Shown: positions 9,492-18,075 of the stretch, in pieces
Layout of the letters: every line of letters begins with the position of its first letter
Numbering within the stretch: position 1 is the stretch's first letter
Source: Phaeospirillum sp.
GTDB lineage: Bacteria > Pseudomonadota > Alphaproteobacteria > Rhodospirillales > Magnetospirillaceae
Assembly (NCBI GenBank): GCA_030651575.1
Contig: JAUSFB010000045.1
Coordinates: 88,451-152,450, forward strand
Direction of reading: 5' to 3'
Length of the DNA: 64,000 bases
Notes under the pieces: model-generated
The model's database searches: none
What the model saw: only the letters and a program-made list of their open reading frames with translations
Told to the model about the DNA's origin: nothing
Position numbers and translations under genes: made by a program

Positions 9492-10607
9492 ATGCGCGCC
9501 GAAATCGAGGCGCTCACCCAAGAGATCCATCGCTCCGTCGCGCTGCTCAAGCGTCATCTCGACTGGGATGCCGCGCTGATGCGCCTCGACGAGCTGAATG
9601 CCTTGGCTGAGAACCCGGATCTGTGGAACGACGCGACCGAAGCGCAAAAGATCATGCGCGAGCGCAACGAACTGGACCTTTCGATCCAGGGCGTGCGGTC
9701 GAGCGAGCGCGAGCTGGCCGATCTGCTGGAGCTGATCGAGATGGGCGAGGCCGAGGGCGATCAGGGGGTGGTCGACGACGCCGAGGCCCAGATCCGCGCC
9801 ATCAAGGACAAGGCCGCCAAGATGGAGCTGGAGACCCTGCTTTCGGGCGAGGCCGACCACAACGACTGCTACATGGAAATCAACGCCGGCGCCGGCGGTA
9901 CCGAGTCCCAGGATTGGGCCGAGATGCTGTTGCGCATGTACACCCGCTGGGCCGAACAGCACGGCTACAAGGTGGACTGGCTGGAGGAAAGCGCCGGCGA
10001 GGCGGCGGGCATCAAGTCCGCCACCATCCGGGTCGCCGGTCATAACGCCTATGGTTGGCTGAAAACCGAAAGCGGCGTCCACCGGCTGGTGCGGATTTCG
10101 CCCTATGACAGCGCGGCGCGTCGCCATACCAGCTTTTCCTCGGTCTGGGTCTATCCGGTGATCGACGACACCATCGATATCCAAATCAATGAAAGCGAGT
10201 GCCGCATCGATACCTACCGCGCCTCGGGCGCTGGCGGGCAGCACATCAACAAGACCGATTCCGCGGTCCGTATCACCCATCTTCCCACCGGCATCGTCGC
10301 CGCCTGCCAGATGGAGCGGTCGCAGCACCAGAACCGGGCGCGGGCCTGGGACATGCTGCGGGCGCGCATGTACGAGGCCGAACTGCAAAAGCGGGAAGCC
10401 GCCGCCCAGGCCATGGAAGACCAGAAGACCGATATCGGCTGGGGCCACCAGATCCGCTCTTATGTGTTGCAGCCTTACCAGATGGTCAAGGACCTGCGCA
10501 CCAATGTGGAGACCTCGGACTCCCAGGGTGTGCTCGACGGCGATCTCGATCAGTTCATGGCGGCGTCGCTGGCTAGCCGTATCAAGGGCGAGGTCGGCGG
10601 CGGTTAA
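9492..10607 (+). CDS. prfB: Peptide chain release factor 2
   Basis: RF2 recognises UGA and UAA and triggers peptidyl-tRNA hydrolysis. The GGQ motif is in [18 protein letters not shown]. The codon-recognition tripeptide region reads [17 protein letters not shown], with SPY where enterobacterial RF2 has SPF. The frame is continuous through the region where many bacteria carry a programmed +1 frameshift, so this copy does not use that autoregulation. The ATG at 9492 is preferred over 9486 because GAGG sits seven bases upstream. About 371 residues is the normal length. Confidence 0.97.
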   Translation: MRAEIEALTQEIHRSVALLKRHLDWDAALMRLDELNALAENPDLWNDATEAQKIMRERNELDLSIQGVRSSERELADLLELIEMGEAEGDQGVVDDAEAQIRAIKDKAAKMELETLLSGEADHNDCYMEINAGAGGTESQDWAEMLLRMYTRWAEQHGYKVDWLEESAGEAAGIKSATIRVAGHNAYGWLKTESGVHRLVRISPYDSAARRHTSFSSVWVYPVIDDTIDIQINESECRIDTYRASGAGGQHINKTDSAVRITHLPTGIVAACQMERSQHQNRARAWDMLRARMYEAELQKREAAAQAMEDQKTDIGWGHQIRSYVLQPYQMVKDLRTNVETSDSQGVLDGDLDQFMAASLASRIKGEVGGG

Positions 10608-10686
10608 ATTTCAGCGACCGATTTGCTTTCCGCCCGGAACGGCTTATACCTTATGGCATCGAGACTTCTTCTCGCGAAGGACGGCC

Positions 10687-11709
10687 ATGAAGCGGATCAT
10701 TTTTTCGGTACTCCTCGCCTTGACCCTGGCGGTTGCGGGCATGGGCGATGCGCTGGCCAAGGCCGGCAGCACCTCTCGGTCCAGTGGCGGCAGCATGGGC
10801 TCGAAGGGCTCGCGGACTCACGAGTCCGCTCCCATGGAGCGCAGCCTGACGCCGCCATCGCCGCAGAGCGGCGCTCGCAATACCGTTCCGCCCGCGCCCC
10901 AGGCAGCACCGCGCCCCGGCAATGTGGACTCGGCCCCGCTGGCGGGACGTCCCGGAGCGGTGACCCCCATGGGCCAGCCCATGGCTCAACCGGGCTTCTT
11001 CCAGCGCAATCCGTTCATGGCCGGTCTGGCCGGTGGATTGGTCGGTGCCGGCATCGGCGGCATGCTGTTCGGCCATTCGCCGTCCCTGGCGGCGGCGGGC
11101 GAGGCGTCGCCGGGCGCCGGCTTCCTGGGTCTGTTGCTGCAATTGCTGCTGATCGGCGGGCTGGTCTGGCTGGGGGTGCGCATGTTCCGCTCCCGGACGG
11201 CCGCTCCCGAGAATGCGGGCAATCCTTATCTTCGCGCCGCGCAGGGCCAGCATGTGGAACCGGCGCTGAATACCGCCGCCGCCGCCCCGCGGGTGGAGCG
11301 TGAGTTCGAGCCGAGCGGCGAGGATCAGCAGGCCTTCACCGAGATCCTGTTTGGTGTCCAGCAGGCTTGGAGTGAAGGCGATCTGATGGGCTTGCGTCGC
11401 TGGGCCACGCCCGAGGTGGTGTCGTTCCTGTCCGAGGACCTTAGCCGCAATGCCAGCGAGGGGCTGGTCAACAAGGTGGAGAACGTCAGCCTGCTCAAGG
11501 GCGATGTCAGCGAAAGTTGGAGCGAGAACGGCTTTGACTACATCACCACCGTGCTGACCTTCCAGTGCGTCGATTACATGGTGCGGATCGACACCGGCGC
11601 GGTGGCCAGCGGCAGCCCCGGCACTCCGGTGCAGCATACCGAGTCCTGGACCTTCGTCCGCTCCACCTCCGGCGGCCGTTGGCTGCTGTCGGCGGTACAG
11701 CAGGCCTAG
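10687..11709 (+). CDS. Tim44-like domain membrane protein
   Basis: A 340-residue protein. The N-terminus is a signal peptide (RIIFSVLLALTLAVAGMGDA). A low-complexity Ser/Gly/Pro region follows, then a Gly-rich hydrophobic stretch (MAGLAGGLVGAGIGGMLFG) and a transmembrane segment (FLGLLLQLLLIGGLVWLGV). The C-terminal 140 residues (from about DQQAFTEILFGVQQAWSEGD to the end) have the Tim44/MRPL45-like pattern, a NTF2-like fold, including GLRRWATPEVVSFL and HTESWTFVRS. Bacterial Tim44-like proteins of this layout are common in alphaproteobacteria, with uncertain function. GAAGGA lies just upstream of the ATG. A strong terminator follows the stop, so the transcript ends here. Confidence 0.85.
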   Translation: MKRIIFSVLLALTLAVAGMGDALAKAGSTSRSSGGSMGSKGSRTHESAPMERSLTPPSPQSGARNTVPPAPQAAPRPGNVDSAPLAGRPGAVTPMGQPMAQPGFFQRNPFMAGLAGGLVGAGIGGMLFGHSPSLAAAGEASPGAGFLGLLLQLLLIGGLVWLGVRMFRSRTAAPENAGNPYLRAAQGQHVEPALNTAAAAPRVEREFEPSGEDQQAFTEILFGVQQAWSEGDLMGLRRWATPEVVSFLSEDLSRNASEGLVNKVENVSLLKGDVSESWSENGFDYITTVLTFQCVDYMVRIDTGAVASGSPGTPVQHTESWTFVRSTSGGRWLLSAVQQA

Positions 11710-11732
11710 ACTCAAGGCCGAGACAAAAAGAG

Positions 11733-11766
11733 AGGGACCTTTCATCGAAAGGTCCCTTTTTCTTTT
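11733..11766 (+). terminator. Rho-independent terminator
   Basis: A perfect 10-bp stem, GGGACCTTTC (11734-11743) and GAAAGGTCCC (11747-11756), with loop ATC, is followed by TTTTTCTTTT. An A-rich stretch precedes the stem, so it may also terminate the convergent lipoprotein gene. Confidence 0.9.
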
Positions 11767-11784
11767 GCCCCGAAGGCGGCGGGG

Positions 11785-12087
11785 TCAGCGCCCGAAATAG
11801 TCCGTTGAATAGCCGACGCGACCACAGCGGAAGGCGGCGACTTCGGGGGTCAGGATGCCGCAGCGAAGCGGCGTCCAGCTTTGGCCCAGCAGCGATTTGA
11901 CATCCATGCCGGACCGCTGGCACTGGCGCGCCGCGATGGCGCGAATTTCTTCCGGTTCGGAGAGCCAAGTGTTGTAGCAGACATAGCTGGCCGGACCTTC
12001 ATCCGTGTCGGGAACCAGCGGCCGGGGCGTGGTCGAGCAAGCCCCCAGCGCCGTCGCCAACGTGACCGCCAGCATTATTTTGCGCAT
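11785..12087 (-). CDS. Small lipoprotein, unknown function
   Basis: A 100-residue protein with a lipoprotein signal: a charged start (MRKIM), a hydrophobic core (LAVTLATA) and the lipobox LGAC, with the lipidated cysteine near residue 17. The mature part holds three further cysteines (YVCYNTW, RQCQRSG, LRCGI) and a fourth near the C-terminus (FRCGRVGY). The start is supported by GGAGGGGGGATTAGGC directly upstream of the ATG. It probably sits in the outer membrane facing the periplasm. No family recognised. It is convergent with the Tim44-like gene across a terminator. Confidence 0.75.
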   Translation of the reverse strand: MRKIMLAVTLATALGACSTTPRPLVPDTDEGPASYVCYNTWLSEPEEIRAIAARQCQRSGMDVKSLLGQSWTPLRCGILTPEVAAFRCGRVGYSTDYFGR

Positions 12088-12169
12088 GCCTAATCCCCCC
12101 TCCCTGTGCGTCTCTCTCTCTCTCCGAGAGGTAGCGTCGCCTGACGGGATTGGCAAGCGGTTTCGGGGG

Positions 12170-12874
12170 TTAACGACCGTCCGCCGAGGCAAAAGCGCGA
12201 AATGCGGTGGGCATTCCCATAAGGTAGGAGCGGACCAACTGGGTGACGACCGTATCCATGTCCTCCGGAGTCTGGGTCTTGTAGACCCAACGGCGCAGCC
12301 CGACATAGCCGATGGCGCCGTGCAGCCCGGCCACCAGTTCGATCTCCAGCGGTGACAGCGGGGCGTCCGAGGCGACGCCGGCCTCTGCGCGGATTTCGTG
12401 ACAAAGCGGTACGAACAGGTGTTCGCGCACATGGGCCATGTAGCGGTTGGCGATGGACTCGTCCTTCAGCCCGGCGAACATGAACAGCCGGACCCGCTCG
12501 TAACTGAAATTGGCTCTGGTGTAGTTCAGGTAGAACTCCTCCGCCCGGTCCACCAGGGGGCGCGAGCGGTCGGCCAGCGCCAGATTCCAGCCGGCATCCC
12601 AGCCGCCAAGGAAGACATCGCGGTAAACCCGGTCGATCAGCGCGTCCTTGTCGGGAAAATAGCGGTAAAGCAGGGGCTGGGTGACTCCCAGGCGTTGAGC
12701 CAGGGCGCGGGTTTGGCCTTCGAATCCGACTTCGGCGAAGAATCTGATCGCTTCGGCGACGATCATTTTTTCCCGCTCCTTGCGGGGCAGACGGCGGCGG
12801 GCCGTGGCGGGACCGGGAGTATCCTGGTTCGGGACATCCTGGGGGAGGGGGGTGGCGATGGGGGATGCGTCCAT
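12170..12874 (-). CDS. TetR-family transcriptional regulator
   Basis: A 234-residue DNA-binding repressor. After about 30 N-terminal residues the TetR helix-turn-helix is clear: EREKMIVAEAIRFFAEVGFE, then GQTRALAQRLGVTQPLLYRYFPDKDALIDRVY. The remaining 150 residues are the helical ligand-binding and dimerisation domain and do not indicate a ligand. The adjacent upstream gene on the same strand encodes a CoxG-like protein, and a perfect inverted repeat lies 21-42 bp upstream of the ATG, so autoregulation is likely. Confidence 0.9.
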   Translation of the reverse strand: MDASPIATPLPQDVPNQDTPGPATARRRLPRKEREKMIVAEAIRFFAEVGFEGQTRALAQRLGVTQPLLYRYFPDKDALIDRVYRDVFLGGWDAGWNLALADRSRPLVDRAEEFYLNYTRANFSYERVRLFMFAGLKDESIANRYMAHVREHLFVPLCHEIRAEAGVASDAPLSPLEIELVAGLHGAIGYVGLRRWVYKTQTPEDMDTVVTQLVRSYLMGMPTAFRAFASADGR

Positions 12875-12894
12875 TCTTGAAAGCCCTCACATAC

Positions 12895-12916
12895 CGTCAC
12901 GTAACGTTTTGTGACG
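12895..12916. promoter_or_regulatory. Candidate TetR operator
   Basis: Perfect inverted repeat with arms CGTCAC (12895-12900) and GTGACG (12911-12916) and a 10-bp spacer. It lies just upstream of the TetR start and downstream of a TATACT box (minus strand, 12926-12921), the expected position for an autoregulatory operator. Confidence 0.5.
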
Positions 12917-12941
12917 AACCAGTATAGGTACAATCCACAGG

Positions 12942-13397
12942 TCAGATGCAATCAGGTTCAGACCCGAGCCGATCATTTAGCCGCTGAAAAAAGGCGGCGG
13001 CGGTTTTGCTGGCGAAGCCGTGGACCAGTCGTCCACCTACCGAGGCCAGCCGGCCGCCGATTTCCCCGGCCGCGGTCCAGCGTAGCAGGGTGCCTTCGCC
13101 GTCGTCGCTCAACAATACGCGGGCCGAGCCGCTGACAAAGCCGGCAATGCCGCCCTGTCCCTGGCCTTTCAGGGTATAGGCTTCGGTCTCGATCACGTCT
13201 TCCAGGGTGAGGGTGCCGGAGAAACGCGCCTTCAACGCGCCGATGCTGACAGCCACCGTCGCGGCGTAGGTGGCGGGCGCGGTCTGTTCCAGACGCTCGC
13301 AGCCGGGAATGCATCCGGTCAGAATCCGGGCGTCGTTCAGGGCGCGCCACACATCGGCGCGGGGGGCTGCGATCAGGTGTTCGCCGTCGAAATCCAT
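12942..13397 (-). CDS. CoxG-like SRPBCC-family protein
   Basis: A 151-residue protein of the START/SRPBCC fold, CoxG (carbon monoxide dehydrogenase subunit G) subfamily. Diagnostic stretches are MDFDGEHLIAAPRADVWRAL, ILTGCIPGCERLEQ and TLKGQGQGGIAGFVSG, ending with an amphipathic region ASKTAAAFFQRLNDRL. CoxG-like proteins help assemble or anchor molybdenum hydroxylases, but many homologues act elsewhere and no CO dehydrogenase subunit is in this window. The start at 13397 has AAAGGAGA upstream. A longer frame starting at 13538 would overlap the divergent transporter and is rejected. Confidence 0.85.
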   Translation of the reverse strand: MDFDGEHLIAAPRADVWRALNDARILTGCIPGCERLEQTAPATYAATVAVSIGALKARFSGTLTLEDVIETEAYTLKGQGQGGIAGFVSGSARVLLSDDGEGTLLRWTAAGEIGGRLASVGGRLVHGFASKTAAAFFQRLNDRLGSEPDCI

Positions 13398-13470
13398 TGC
13401 CGTCTCCTTTGATCCTGGATCATGCCATGCCGCCATGACAGAGTCGCCCTTGTCAGAATGGGAGGGTGGG

Positions 13471-14364
13471 GTGAATTCAAGGGCGGTCGTATTGCTGGCG
13501 TTGCTGGTGATGGTGTGGGGCGCCAACTGGCCGATCATGAAGATGGGGCTTGGCCATATTCAGCCCTTCTGGTTCGCCTCGTTCCGGTTGATGATCGGTG
13601 TGGCGAGCATGGTGCTGATCTTGTTGCCCACCGGCCGTCTTCGCCTGCCGCCTCGGGGGGACTGGCCGGTCATCGCCTCGCTTGGCCTGCTGAACATGGG
13701 CCTGTTCATGGTGTTGAGCAATCTGGCCTTGCTGGTGGTGCCGGCCGGCCGGTCGGCCATCCTTGCCTATACCACGCCGCTGTGGGTCGCCCCGGGGGCG
13801 GCGCTGTTTCTGGGCGAGCGCCTGACCCGGGGGCGGGTGGCGGGGGTAATCCTCGGCCTCGGCGGGATCGTGGTTTTGTTCAATCCGGTCGGATTCGACT
13901 GGGGCGATGGGGCGGCGTTGCTGGGCAATGGCCTGCTGCTGCTGGCGGCGCTGATCTGGGCCGCCGCGATCTTGCATGTGCGTGGCCATGTCTGGCGGTC
14001 GTCGCCGCTTGATCTGGCGCCGTGGCAGATGATGGTCGCGGTGGTGCCGGTGACGGCCCTGGCCGCCATCGTCGAGGGAGCGCCCCGGCCGGATGGAAGT
14101 TTCGAGTTGATCTGGACGCTGGTCTACAACGGAACCCTGGCGACCGCCTTTGCCTTCTGGGCGGCGGTGACCGTCAATCGCCTGCTGCCGGCGTTGACGG
14201 TGTCGCTCAGTTTCCTGTGCGTGCCGGCGGGCGGCCTAGTGTTCTCGATGCTGATGCTGGGCGAGGGGGTGTCGCTTACCAATCTGGGTGGGCTGGCGCT
14301 GATCGTGGCCGGAGTCGCCACCGTGGCGGTGGTGGGGGCGCGCGAACGAACCGCCTCCCCCTGA
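13471..14364 (+). CDS. EamA/DMT-superfamily transporter
   Basis: An integral membrane exporter of the drug/metabolite transporter family with two EamA repeats and about ten transmembrane helices. The first repeat begins VVLLALLVMVWGANWPIMKM and contains AYTTPLWVAPGAALFLGERL with the characteristic GE near its end. The second has AFAFWAAVTVNRLLPALTVS and MLMLGEGVSLTNLGG. The substrate cannot be read from the sequence. I chose the GTG at 13471 because GGAGG lies five bases upstream; an in-frame ATG at 13435 is an alternative. Confidence 0.88.
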   Translation: MNSRAVVLLALLVMVWGANWPIMKMGLGHIQPFWFASFRLMIGVASMVLILLPTGRLRLPPRGDWPVIASLGLLNMGLFMVLSNLALLVVPAGRSAILAYTTPLWVAPGAALFLGERLTRGRVAGVILGLGGIVVLFNPVGFDWGDGAALLGNGLLLLAALIWAAAILHVRGHVWRSSPLDLAPWQMMVAVVPVTALAAIVEGAPRPDGSFELIWTLVYNGTLATAFAFWAAVTVNRLLPALTVSLSFLCVPAGGLVFSMLMLGEGVSLTNLGGLALIVAGVATVAVVGARERTASP

Positions 14365-14373
14365 AATCAGCAA

Positions 14374-14405
14374 CCCCGCCCCGGCAGGGGATGTCCGGGG
14401 CGGGG
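14374..14405 (+). terminator. GC-rich hairpin after the EamA gene
   Basis: Arms CCCCGCCCCGG (14374-14384) and CCGGGGCGGGG (14395-14405) pair perfectly around a 10-base loop, nine bases after the stop codon. No T-run follows, so it may stabilise or slow the transcript end rather than act as a classical terminator. Confidence 0.5.
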
Positions 14406-14759
14406 GCCAAAGTCCCCGCCTCCTGGGGGGGAGGGGGCGGGAGCGGTCTTGGATGCCCTCTCGATCCGTTCGATCGGAAAAGGAGATCGGGAGAGGATCT
14501 AATCATGCACTATTTTCCTGCTTTCGGATTCGCAGGCTTGGAATATCAGCCATGCACCCTCTGCCGGCTTGCCTTGATGCCGCCATATTTCAGGTGTTTG
14601 CTGACGGTCGTCGCCGTGGCGATCCGATCGGTCCCTTGATTTTACGGGTGCGGGTTATCATAATATTCACAGTCGGGGCCCATGGTGGGACCGACTGATC
14701 GGTTGATCGGGGTGCTGCCCTTGGGGCGGATTCCGAGTCATGTTGCTCAACTGGAGGAT

Positions 14760-14795
14760 ATGACGATGTTCGTGCGTTTCGGATTTCTCGACTAG
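14760..14795 (+). CDS. Possible leader peptide upstream of rpoH
   Basis: An 11-codon frame (MTMFVRFGFLD, stop TAG) with TGGAGG at 14752-14757. The second ATG (14766) is at ideal spacing. It lies 75 bp before the rpoH start. It could be a translated leader that affects rpoH, the remnant of a gene, or chance. Evidence is only the ribosome site and position. Confidence 0.3.
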   Translation: MTMFVRFGFLD

Positions 14796-14869
14796 CTGAC
14801 TTTCCGGTTTCCGTAATGCCCGCCGCCGTGACCGGCGCGTGGGGTGGCGTTGTGCTGGGGAGGTTGGCT

Positions 14870-15742
14870 ATGTCGGTTGCATCTTTGCCTGTCGTCGACA
14901 GTGATGACGGTCTTGCAAAATATCTTAGGGAAATTAGGGTGTTCCCGCTCCTCGAACCCGAGGAGGAATTCATGCTGGCCAAGCGGTGGGTCGATTACGA
15001 GGACACCGCCGCCGCCCACAGGCTGGTGACCAGCCATCTGCGGCTGGTGGCCAAGATCGCCATCGGTTATCGCCATTACGGCTTGCCGGTCGCCGATCTG
15101 ATTTCCGAAGGCAATATCGGCCTGATGCGGGCGGTCAAGAAATTCGACCCGGATCGCGGCTTCCGTCTGGCCACTTACGCCATGTGGTGGATCAAGGCGT
15201 CGCTGAACGAGTTCGTGTTGAACTCGTGGTCCATGGTCAAGATCGGGACGCTGGCGGCCCAGAAAAAGCTGTTCTTCAACCTGCGCCGCATCAAGTCGCG
15301 GCTGCGGTTGCTGGAATCCGGCGATCTGGCGCCCGAGCATGTGACCACCATCGCCACCGAGCTGGGGGTCGAGGAACACGACGTGGTCGCCATGAACCGG
15401 CGTATGGCCGGGCGCGACTCGTCGCTGAATCTTCCGGTCGGTGAGGGCGGTACCGAGATTCAGGATCTGATGGCCGATCAGGCCGACAATCAGGAGGTTG
15501 CCTACGCCCGCAACGAGGAACTCAGCAAGGGCCGCCAACTGATCTCCCAGGCGCTTGGGGCGTTGACCGAGCGTGAGCGGGAGATTTTCGTCGAGCGTCG
15601 TCTTGCCGAGAACCCGCCGACCCTGGAAGAGCTGGGAACCCGTTATGGCGTCTCGCGCGAGCGGATCCGTCAGATCGAGGTCAAGGCGTTCGAGAAGGTC
15701 CGCGATCTGGTCCAGGCGGGCTTTATCCCGGAAGCGGCCTGA
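14870..15742 (+). CDS. rpoH: RNA polymerase heat-shock sigma factor RpoH (sigma-32)
   Basis: A 290-residue alternative sigma factor directing heat-shock genes. Region 1.2/2.1 starts near GLAKYLREIRVFPLLEPEEE. Region 2 contains DLISEGNIGLMRAVKKFDPD and the -10-binding helix RLATYAMWWIKASLNEFVLN. The RpoH-specific box is QKKLFFNLRR. Region 4 has the helix-turn-helix TLEELGTRYGVSRERIRQIE. ATG 14870 has GGGGAGG upstream and fits the family N-terminus; an upstream in-frame ATG (14816) is rejected. A strong terminator follows the stop. Confidence 0.96.
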   Translation: MSVASLPVVDSDDGLAKYLREIRVFPLLEPEEEFMLAKRWVDYEDTAAAHRLVTSHLRLVAKIAIGYRHYGLPVADLISEGNIGLMRAVKKFDPDRGFRLATYAMWWIKASLNEFVLNSWSMVKIGTLAAQKKLFFNLRRIKSRLRLLESGDLAPEHVTTIATELGVEEHDVVAMNRRMAGRDSSLNLPVGEGGTEIQDLMADQADNQEVAYARNEELSKGRQLISQALGALTEREREIFVERRLAENPPTLEELGTRYGVSRERIRQIEVKAFEKVRDLVQAGFIPEAA

Positions 15743-15768
15743 CTTTCGACGAGGAAAATGGAAAGGCA

Positions 15769-15804
15769 AGGAGCCCGGACCGAAGTTCGGGCTCCTTGTT
15801 TATT
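15769..15804 (+). terminator. Bidirectional terminator between rpoH and actP
   Basis: The stem AGGAGCCCGGAC (15769-15780) pairs with GTTCGGGCTCCT (15785-15796), with one G-T pair, around the tetraloop CGAA, followed by TGTTTATT. It lies between convergent rpoH and actP. Confidence 0.85.
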
Positions 15805-17471
15805 CAATGCGCCACGGCGCCTTCCGCCCCGATGCCGGTTTCTGACCGAACATACTGATAGAGGAAGCGGCCGCGCTCGGCCTTGCCCCGCTCGCTGCCG
15901 TCGGTCACCGAGAACAGCCAAGTGCCGCCAAAGGCCAGCAGGATCGAAAACAGCGCCGAGTGCTCGTAGGGGAAGATGGGGGTGGGATTCTTCAATACCG
16001 CCACCCACACCGTCGGCCCCAGGATCACGAAGGTCAGCGAGCTGAACAGGCCGGCAAAGCCGCCGATCAGCGCGCCGCGCGTGGTCAGGCCGTTCCAGAA
16101 CATGGACAGCGCCAGGATCGGAAAATTGACCGATGCCGCCATGGCGAAGGCCAGACTGACCATGAAGGCGATGTTCTGGTTCTCGAACAGCATGCCAAGG
16201 GTGATGGCGATGGCGCTGAGACCCAGCACGGCGATGCGCGAGACCAGGATTTCCTGTTTCTCGGTGGCGCGGCCGTGGCGGAAGACATTGGCGTAAAGGT
16301 CGTGCGACACCGCCGAGGCCCCGGCCAGGGTCAGACCGGCCACCACCGCCAGGATGGTGGCGAAGGCCACCGCCGAGATGAAGCCCAGGAACAGGTCGCC
16401 GCCCACCGCCTTGGCCAGATGGACCGCCGCCATGTTGCCGCCGCCCAGGATCTTGCCCGCCTTGTCCAGGTAGTCGGGGTTGGTCCCCACCAGGACGATG
16501 GCGCAAAAGCCCAGCATGACGGTCAGCATGAAGAAGTAGCCGATGAAGCCGGTGGCGTAGAACACCGATTTGCGCGCCGCCTTGGCGTCGGCCACGGTGA
16601 AGAAGCGCATCAGGATATGGGGCAGGCCGGCCGGGCCGCAGATCAGGGCCAGCGACAGACTGATGGCCGAGATTGGGTCGGTGATCAGGCCGCCGGGCTT
16701 CAGGATCTTCTCGTGCATGGCATGGGCCTCAACCGCCTTGGTCAGCATGAGTTCGGGGTTGAAGCCGAACTTGGACATGGCCAGGGCCACCAGCACGGTG
16801 ACGCCGCCCAACAGCATGCAGGCCTTGATGATCTGCACCCAGGTGGTCGCCAGCATGCCGCCGAACAGTACGTAAAGGGTCATCAGAACGCCCACCAGCA
16901 CTACGGCATAGGCGTAGTCCAGGCCGAACAGCAGCTGGATCAGCTTGCCCGCGCCCACCATCTGGGCGATCAGGTACAGGCAGACGGTGACCAGCGAACC
17001 GGTGGCCGCCAGGGATCGGATCGGCACGCGGGCCAGACGGAACGACGCCACGTCGGCAAAGGTGTACTTGCCCAGATTGCGCAGACGCTCGGCGATCAGG
17101 AACAGCATGACCGGCCAGCCCATCAGGAAGCTGACGGTATAGATCAGGCCGTCATAGCCCTTGGCGAACACCATGCCCGACAGGCCCAGGAACGCCGCCG
17201 CCGACATGTAGTCTCCGGCGATGGCCAGGCCGTTCTGAAAGCCGGTGATGCCGCCGCCGGCGGTATAGAAGTCGGAGGCCGAGCGGGTGCGCTTGGACGC
17301 CCACCAGGTGACGCCCAGGGTCAGGACGACGAAGGCCATGAACATGGCGATGGCGCTGATATTGACCGGCTGGCGCTGTACCGCGCCGGCAATGGCGTTA
17401 CCGGCCGCCTGGGCGGCGGTGGAGGCCAGCAGGGCCGCTCCGGCGGTCAGGGAGAGAAGGCGGCGGTTCAT
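15804..17471 (-). CDS. actP: Acetate permease ActP (sodium:solute symporter family)
   Basis: A 555-residue cation/acetate symporter of the SSS family. It has an N-terminal signal-like helix ([20 protein letters not shown]) and about 13 more transmembrane helices. Family stretches include [40 protein letters not shown] and the SSS signature region [20 protein letters not shown]. It imports acetate and other short monocarboxylates. It overlaps the preceding DUF485 gene by four bases (ATGA), the standard yjcH-actP arrangement. Divergence from a Cache-domain kinase and proximity to acyl-CoA metabolic genes suggest a carboxylate-sensing and use module (inference). Confidence 0.94.
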   Translation of the reverse strand: MNRRLLSLTAGAALLASTAAQAAGNAIAGAVQRQPVNISAIAMFMAFVVLTLGVTWWASKRTRSASDFYTAGGGITGFQNGLAIAGDYMSAAAFLGLSGMVFAKGYDGLIYTVSFLMGWPVMLFLIAERLRNLGKYTFADVASFRLARVPIRSLAATGSLVTVCLYLIAQMVGAGKLIQLLFGLDYAYAVVLVGVLMTLYVLFGGMLATTWVQIIKACMLLGGVTVLVALAMSKFGFNPELMLTKAVEAHAMHEKILKPGGLITDPISAISLSLALICGPAGLPHILMRFFTVADAKAARKSVFYATGFIGYFFMLTVMLGFCAIVLVGTNPDYLDKAGKILGGGNMAAVHLAKAVGGDLFLGFISAVAFATILAVVAGLTLAGASAVSHDLYANVFRHGRATEKQEILVSRIAVLGLSAIAITLGMLFENQNIAFMVSLAFAMAASVNFPILALSMFWNGLTTRGALIGGFAGLFSSLTFVILGPTVWVAVLKNPTPIFPYEHSALFSILLAFGGTWLFSVTDGSERGKAERGRFLYQYVRSETGIGAEGAVAH

Positions 17472-17779
17472 CGTCCCGCCTCCTCGATCAGGTCGCGGTT
17501 GAGCGCGTCGAATTCGCTGTTGGCGCGACGCACATAGACGCCGGTCAGGATGAAGCTGACGATCATCACGGCAAAGCCGGCCGGCAGACCGATGGTCATG
17601 GTCATGCCCGGGCTGATCGCGCGGCTGATGGTGTCGGGCATCAGCACCGCCACGAACAGATAGGCGTAGTAGATGACCAGGACCGAGACGACCAGGATGA
17701 TGCTGAAGCGGTTGCGCTTGGTGGTCAGCTCGGCGAATTTTGGGTTTGCGATGATTCTTTCGTTGACGTCCGATGACAT
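17468..17779 (-). CDS. yjcH: DUF485 membrane protein, YjcH family
   Basis: A 103-residue inner-membrane protein with two transmembrane helices ([20 protein letters not shown] and [20 protein letters not shown]) and a charged C-terminus ([17 protein letters not shown]), as in the DUF485 family. Such proteins are almost always encoded directly before actP, probably as small partner subunits. The stop overlaps the actP start by four bases, so they are translationally coupled. Confidence 0.9.
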   Translation of the reverse strand: MSSDVNERIIANPKFAELTTKRNRFSIILVVSVLVIYYAYLFVAVLMPDTISRAISPGMTMTIGLPAGFAVMIVSFILTGVYVRRANSEFDALNRDLIEEAGR

Positions 17780-18075
17780 CTGAACGCTCCCTGCCAGAGT
17801 TGGGGGGCGGTGTTCCGCTCCCTCTTGACGGCAGGCCTAGCAGATGAGTTTTGCCGAACTTTCACCCGATTCCGACGAATTGTGAACGGAGCGGCGTCGC
17901 ATCCGGTTCCGGCTCGCCTCACCCTTCGAGGCGCCGCGCTCCTCGGGACGAGGCGATCCGCCGTACGATTGGTTACAATCGGTCGTCATGGCGGCGATGC
18001 GCGCGGGCGGCTTGAGCCGGCCGGCGAAGGCGGCGATGATCGAGCATCGGTGTCAGGCTCGCCATGGGAGGCAGG
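17780..18075. other. Divergent promoter region between yjcH-actP and the kinase gene
   Basis: About 295 bp without a gene. Short open frames in it lack ribosome sites. It must carry the promoters for both units. I did not find a convincing sigma-54 or sigma-70 pair. Confidence 0.45.

Larger units (their letters stand above)
14365..14869. other. Long intergenic region upstream of rpoH
   Basis: About 500 bp with no confident gene. It contains the GC-rich hairpin, a weak 44-codon plus-strand frame (14505-14639, preceded by GGAGAGG) and a very short frame with a good ribosome site at 14760-14795. The region probably carries the rpoH promoter and leader. Confidence 0.45.

Noticed and set aside
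14505..14639. 44-codon frame upstream of rpoH
   Set aside because: A ribosome-like GAGAGG precedes it, but the peptide is not family-like and the region is probably regulatory; kept only as a note.
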